In this document: piece by piece, positions 61,200 to 64,000 of the stretch
Layout of the letters: the number at the start of each line of letters is the position of its first letter
How positions within the stretch are numbered: position 1 is the first letter of the stretch
NCBI GenBank assembly: GCA_026008535.1
Contig: BRKX01000018.1
Coordinates: 24,746,088-24,810,087 of the forward strand
Length of the DNA stretch: 64,000 bases
Direction of reading: 5' to 3'
From: Perilla frutescens
Taxonomy: Eukaryota > Streptophyta > Magnoliopsida > Lamiales > Lamiaceae
Program-made: the position numbers and the translations under genes
Notes under the pieces: model-generated
The model's input: only the letters and a program-made list of their open reading frames with translations
Told to the model about the DNA's origin: nothing
Database searches by the model: none

Positions 61200-63237
61200 G
61201 AGCATCTCCAGCAGAGCGGTATATGTGTGAAAAACTGTAAAATAGTCTCGATTTCTCCTCCAACAGCTACGGTATATCGGACGGCAAAATAGGTTCTCTT
61301 TCCTGAACGGTAAAACACTCACAGCGCCGGTTGGGACTTAGCGAACGCTGTACTACCGTCTCGACAAAACACTCTAGCCGGCGCTGAGTATCCAATTTTG
61401 AAGAGCCAGTCGACGCTGGAGGGCCAGTGAGCGCTGGCTTCATAATTTTTTTTATTTTGTTTTGTGTTTTAATTATTTTTAAATACAATATTTATATTTT
61501 AATCTTGTACCAAAAATATAAGCTACATTATATTTATTCAAATAGATAAAATAGAAAAATACAAAGTACATTTTACATTACTCAAATAGATAATTTTTTT
61601 CATTACTCAAAGTACATTTTACATTACTCAAATTGAAAAAATCCAAAGTACAACATACAATTTTTTTTCTAATAATTTGAGAGATCATCCCCATCTCCAC
61701 CAAGATTGAAAAAATTTCCAAACAAAATAAAATTACTCGAGTTGGCTTGTCTTGCTCTTTGATTTTGCAAAATTATTTCTTTCTTCTGTCGGAAGTATTC
61801 ACGACTGCTTGGATCTTCGATGGTATCCAAATTGAGCATTGTAATCTGATCTTCTCTTATCTTTTGATTGGTGTCGGCTATTCTTTTTTGTGTCTCGTTG
61901 CTTTCCCTTCACAATTCAACAGCCATATCTTTTTCTTGATGATTGTTGATGCTGTAAAGAATCATGATCATTATTTTCTACAATGAACAAATGCAACCGG
62001 GCAAAAGGTTTGTCTACTCTCCAAAAAATTACTGCTGCACTTCGCGTATTAGCATATGCAGTTCCAACAGATGCAACTGATGAGTACATAAAAATTGGGG
62101 AGTCTACAACAATTGAATGTGTCAAGAAATTTTGTCGTGCAATTCGAGAGATATTTGCACACCAATATCTGAGATCACCTAATGCTCAAGACGTTGCTAG
62201 ACTTCTTTATATTGGTAAGCAGCGTGGCTTCCCGGGAATGTTAGGTAGTCTAGATTGCATGCACTGGAAGTGGAAAAATTATCCTTCAGCTTGGGCAGGA
62301 CAATACGCGGGTTGTAATAGATCTCCAATAATTATTCTTGAAGCTGTAGTTGATTATCTTTTTAGATATGACATGCCTATTTCAGAATATCGGGATCCAA
62401 AAATGATATTAATGTGTTGGAGACGTTCAATCTTTTCTCTCAAATTGCTAGAGGCATTGCTCCTCCCGCAAATTATGTTATATGTGGAAAAGAATATGAT
62501 ATGAGGTACTATCAACATATAACCCAAATGGGCAATTCTTGTGCAAATTATTCATGCATTGAAGAAAAAATATTTTGCAATGAAACAAGAAGCTTGTAGA
62601 AAGGATGTCGAAAGTAGATTTGGAGTTCTACAAAGTCGATTTGCAATTGTGAAAAATCCAACACGTTTTTGGTGCAAAAATGATTTGTAAGATATCACTA
62701 CGTGTATAATAATGCATAATATGATAATCGAGGACGAATGAGATCTTCATGCTCCAATTGAATAACCAATTGTTGATGCACATCAAGACATCGAGTTTAT
62801 TGACAATGAAGATACACAATTTCAAAATTTCCTTGCTCGATATCGAAAAATCAAGGATGTGGAACAGTGGAAGCACATTTTAATCTTCGAAATGCATTGA
62901 TTGATTATTTGTGGAATGGATATTCTAATTCAGGAGATTAGAATATTGTATTGCTTTATGTTTTTTTTTTTTGCAATATTATTATGAATTGTACTTTTTT
63001 TTGTAATATTTTAATAAAATATTATTTCTCATTTTTTTGCTTTTACTATCATTTTAAATTAAATTGCATACGTACATGATATGTTTAACAAATAAAAGAA
63101 ATAAAAAAATAAGCATATTCTAGGAATATTTTTTTTTAGTGCAGAATTTGGTGTAGACCGCTGGAGATGAAATGTAGATGAAACAGTAAAATAGAGTAGA
63201 TGAAGCTCTAAAATACCTACAACTACTGGATATGCTC
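61200..63237 (+). mobile_element. PIF/Harbinger element with degenerate nuclease gene
   Basis: The left end GAGCATCTCCAGCAG and the reversed right end GAGCATATCCAGTAG are typical Harbinger/Tourist termini. The flanking triplets (ATA, TTA) are a degenerate TWA-type target site. The element is about 2.0 kb. It carries a broken HARBI1-like nuclease gene but no second (Myb-like) Harbinger gene, so it is a deleted copy. Confidence 0.85.
61880..62935 (+). pseudogene. HARBI1-like PIF/Harbinger nuclease, frameshifted
   Basis: Starting near NHDHYF (about 61963), the clear family segment LSTLQKITAALRVLAYAVPT then GDATDEYI-type sequence and GFPGMLGSLDCMHWKWKN lie in one frame (61983-62350). A shift then moves NDINVLE, ARGIAPPANYVICG to the next frame (62405-62500). 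The end (ACRKDVESRFGVLQSRFAIV) is near 62590-62660, followed by stop codons after WCKNDL and IIEDE. The three catalytic acidic residues (LDCMH, NDINVL, DVESRF) are still readable. Normally this protein, with a Myb-like partner, cuts and inserts the element. It cannot be translated intact here. Confidence 0.88.
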
Positions 63238-63239
63238 TT

Positions 63240-63645
63240 ATATATAAAAGGTGGAATTGAGGAACTCGGGGAAACCTTAAGCCATCTCAAAATCAAAATT
63301 CTAAAATGCAGTACTTCAAACTCTATATAATAATATTCTCTTAATTTCATAATATTTGATATTTTAGTATTTTACATAAAAATTAAAAAGTAAAAAAATA
63401 TGACAAATATACTCTCTTCTCTCTCAAATGGTAAGTTAATGTAGGAGATTTTATAATACATTTATTTATTGCACTAAAATCTAAATTACAGAAACCTCCC
63501 TTATGCATTCATTTAAAATAGATCTATTTATTGCCCTAAGAACGTATACATGCAAGATGCTATGCCGCATATGGAATTAACGGCTTCGACTTAATTAATT
63601 AATAATTTTCATCACGCTATATATAGTAATGACATAATGAAAGTC
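63240..63645. other. AT-rich stretch without a supported gene
   Basis: It shares short phrases with 58190-58270 (TTTCATAATxxTTGATxTTTTA, ACAAATATACxCTCTTCTCT), suggesting old copies of another repeat. No coding potential was seen. Confidence 0.5.
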
Positions 63646-63649
63646 GGAA

Positions 63650-63965
63650 GAGAGGTTCAAATTTCTTGTTACACTTCTATGTGTTTCATTATAAAATTTA
63701 TAATTTTAATAATATTTATTATAAAACAAAATCAATTATAACATAGATAATCATAGTCAATATTTATCAATAAAAAATGAATTAAAACAGTTATAAAATT
63801 TAATTTTAAATTAATCAACCATAATAATGAATTATTAATTGAAAATTTAAAAATTAAATACTAAAAAAAATTATAAACTCTAATTGGGTGGGATGAACCC
63901 AAAAAAAAAATCTTAAAATTAAACTAAATCACAAAAATATATATAAAAAAACACATAATTTGAAA
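63650..63965. repeat. Dispersed repeat family, copy 2 (runs to window end)
   Basis: Over about 300 bp it parallels 19140-19500 in the same orientation. The next part (AAACACATAATTTGAAAGTGTAAC) matches the sequence immediately left of the hAT insertion at 19531, showing the repeat family is wider than either fragment. Confidence 0.8.
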
Positions 63966-64000
63966 GTGTAACGTACACATGAGATTTATTGTTCCACTCT

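Overview
This is nuclear DNA of a flowering plant, most likely a eudicot. The genes have GT-AG introns and typical plant families, intergenic DNA is very AT-rich, and several plant transposon superfamilies are nested in one another. Three apparently functional host genes are visible: an intronless U-box/ARM E3 ubiquitin ligase of the PUB20/21 type (2798-4126, minus), a twelve-exon group IV calcium-dependent protein kinase (13169-18190, minus, 559 aa when spliced) and a seven-exon MATE/DTX transporter (55267-57664, plus, 473 aa when spliced). They are unrelated in pathway, although CDPKs and PUBs are both common in plant defence and stress signalling.

The middle of the window, about 20.69-45.19 kb, reads as one very large Mutator-like element (MULE) of about 24.5 kb. 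Its ends are long inverted repeats of at least 320 bp, about 89% identical by hand count over 228 bp. Between them lie a degenerate MuDR/MULE transposase gene (40007-42868, minus), two diverged DUF1985 plus Ulp1-type (C48) protease genes (about 22.4-25.8 kb and 36.4-39.6 kb, plus), a small intact B3-like gene (26172-26733, minus), and two Myb/SANT-like genes (32543-33153 broken, 43778-44352 intact, both minus). A palindrome-forming motif related to GATCGGGATCCCGATC is scattered through the whole element, including inside introns and both termini, and is not obvious outside it. A 4.5-kb non-autonomous CACTA element (27273-31816, TSD AAA), itself carrying captured host-gene exons, has inserted into the MULE.

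The flanks are also transposon-rich. 1.5-2.7 kb holds a small element with long inverted repeats. 8.9-11.8 kb is a three-level nest: a non-autonomous MULE with a perfect 9-bp TSD, interrupted by LTR-like DNA, interrupted by a second LTR-like unit. 19.53-20.48 kb is a hAT-type element. 45.6-45.94 kb holds two tRNA-derived SINEs with clear target duplications. 46.3-54.5 kb holds three elements with related ends or GTTAGCAT/TTTAGCAT-rich interiors, plus a solo LTR of Ty3 type. 58.45-63.24 kb holds a Stowaway-like MITE, a Tourist-like element and a PIF/Harbinger element with a decayed nuclease gene.

Large parts of 4.3-7.9, 12.2-13.1, 47-48 and 60.2-61.2 kb are AT-rich DNA in which no gene is supported. 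No rRNA, canonical tRNA gene or CRISPR array was seen. All assignments are by eye from sequence; no database search was run.
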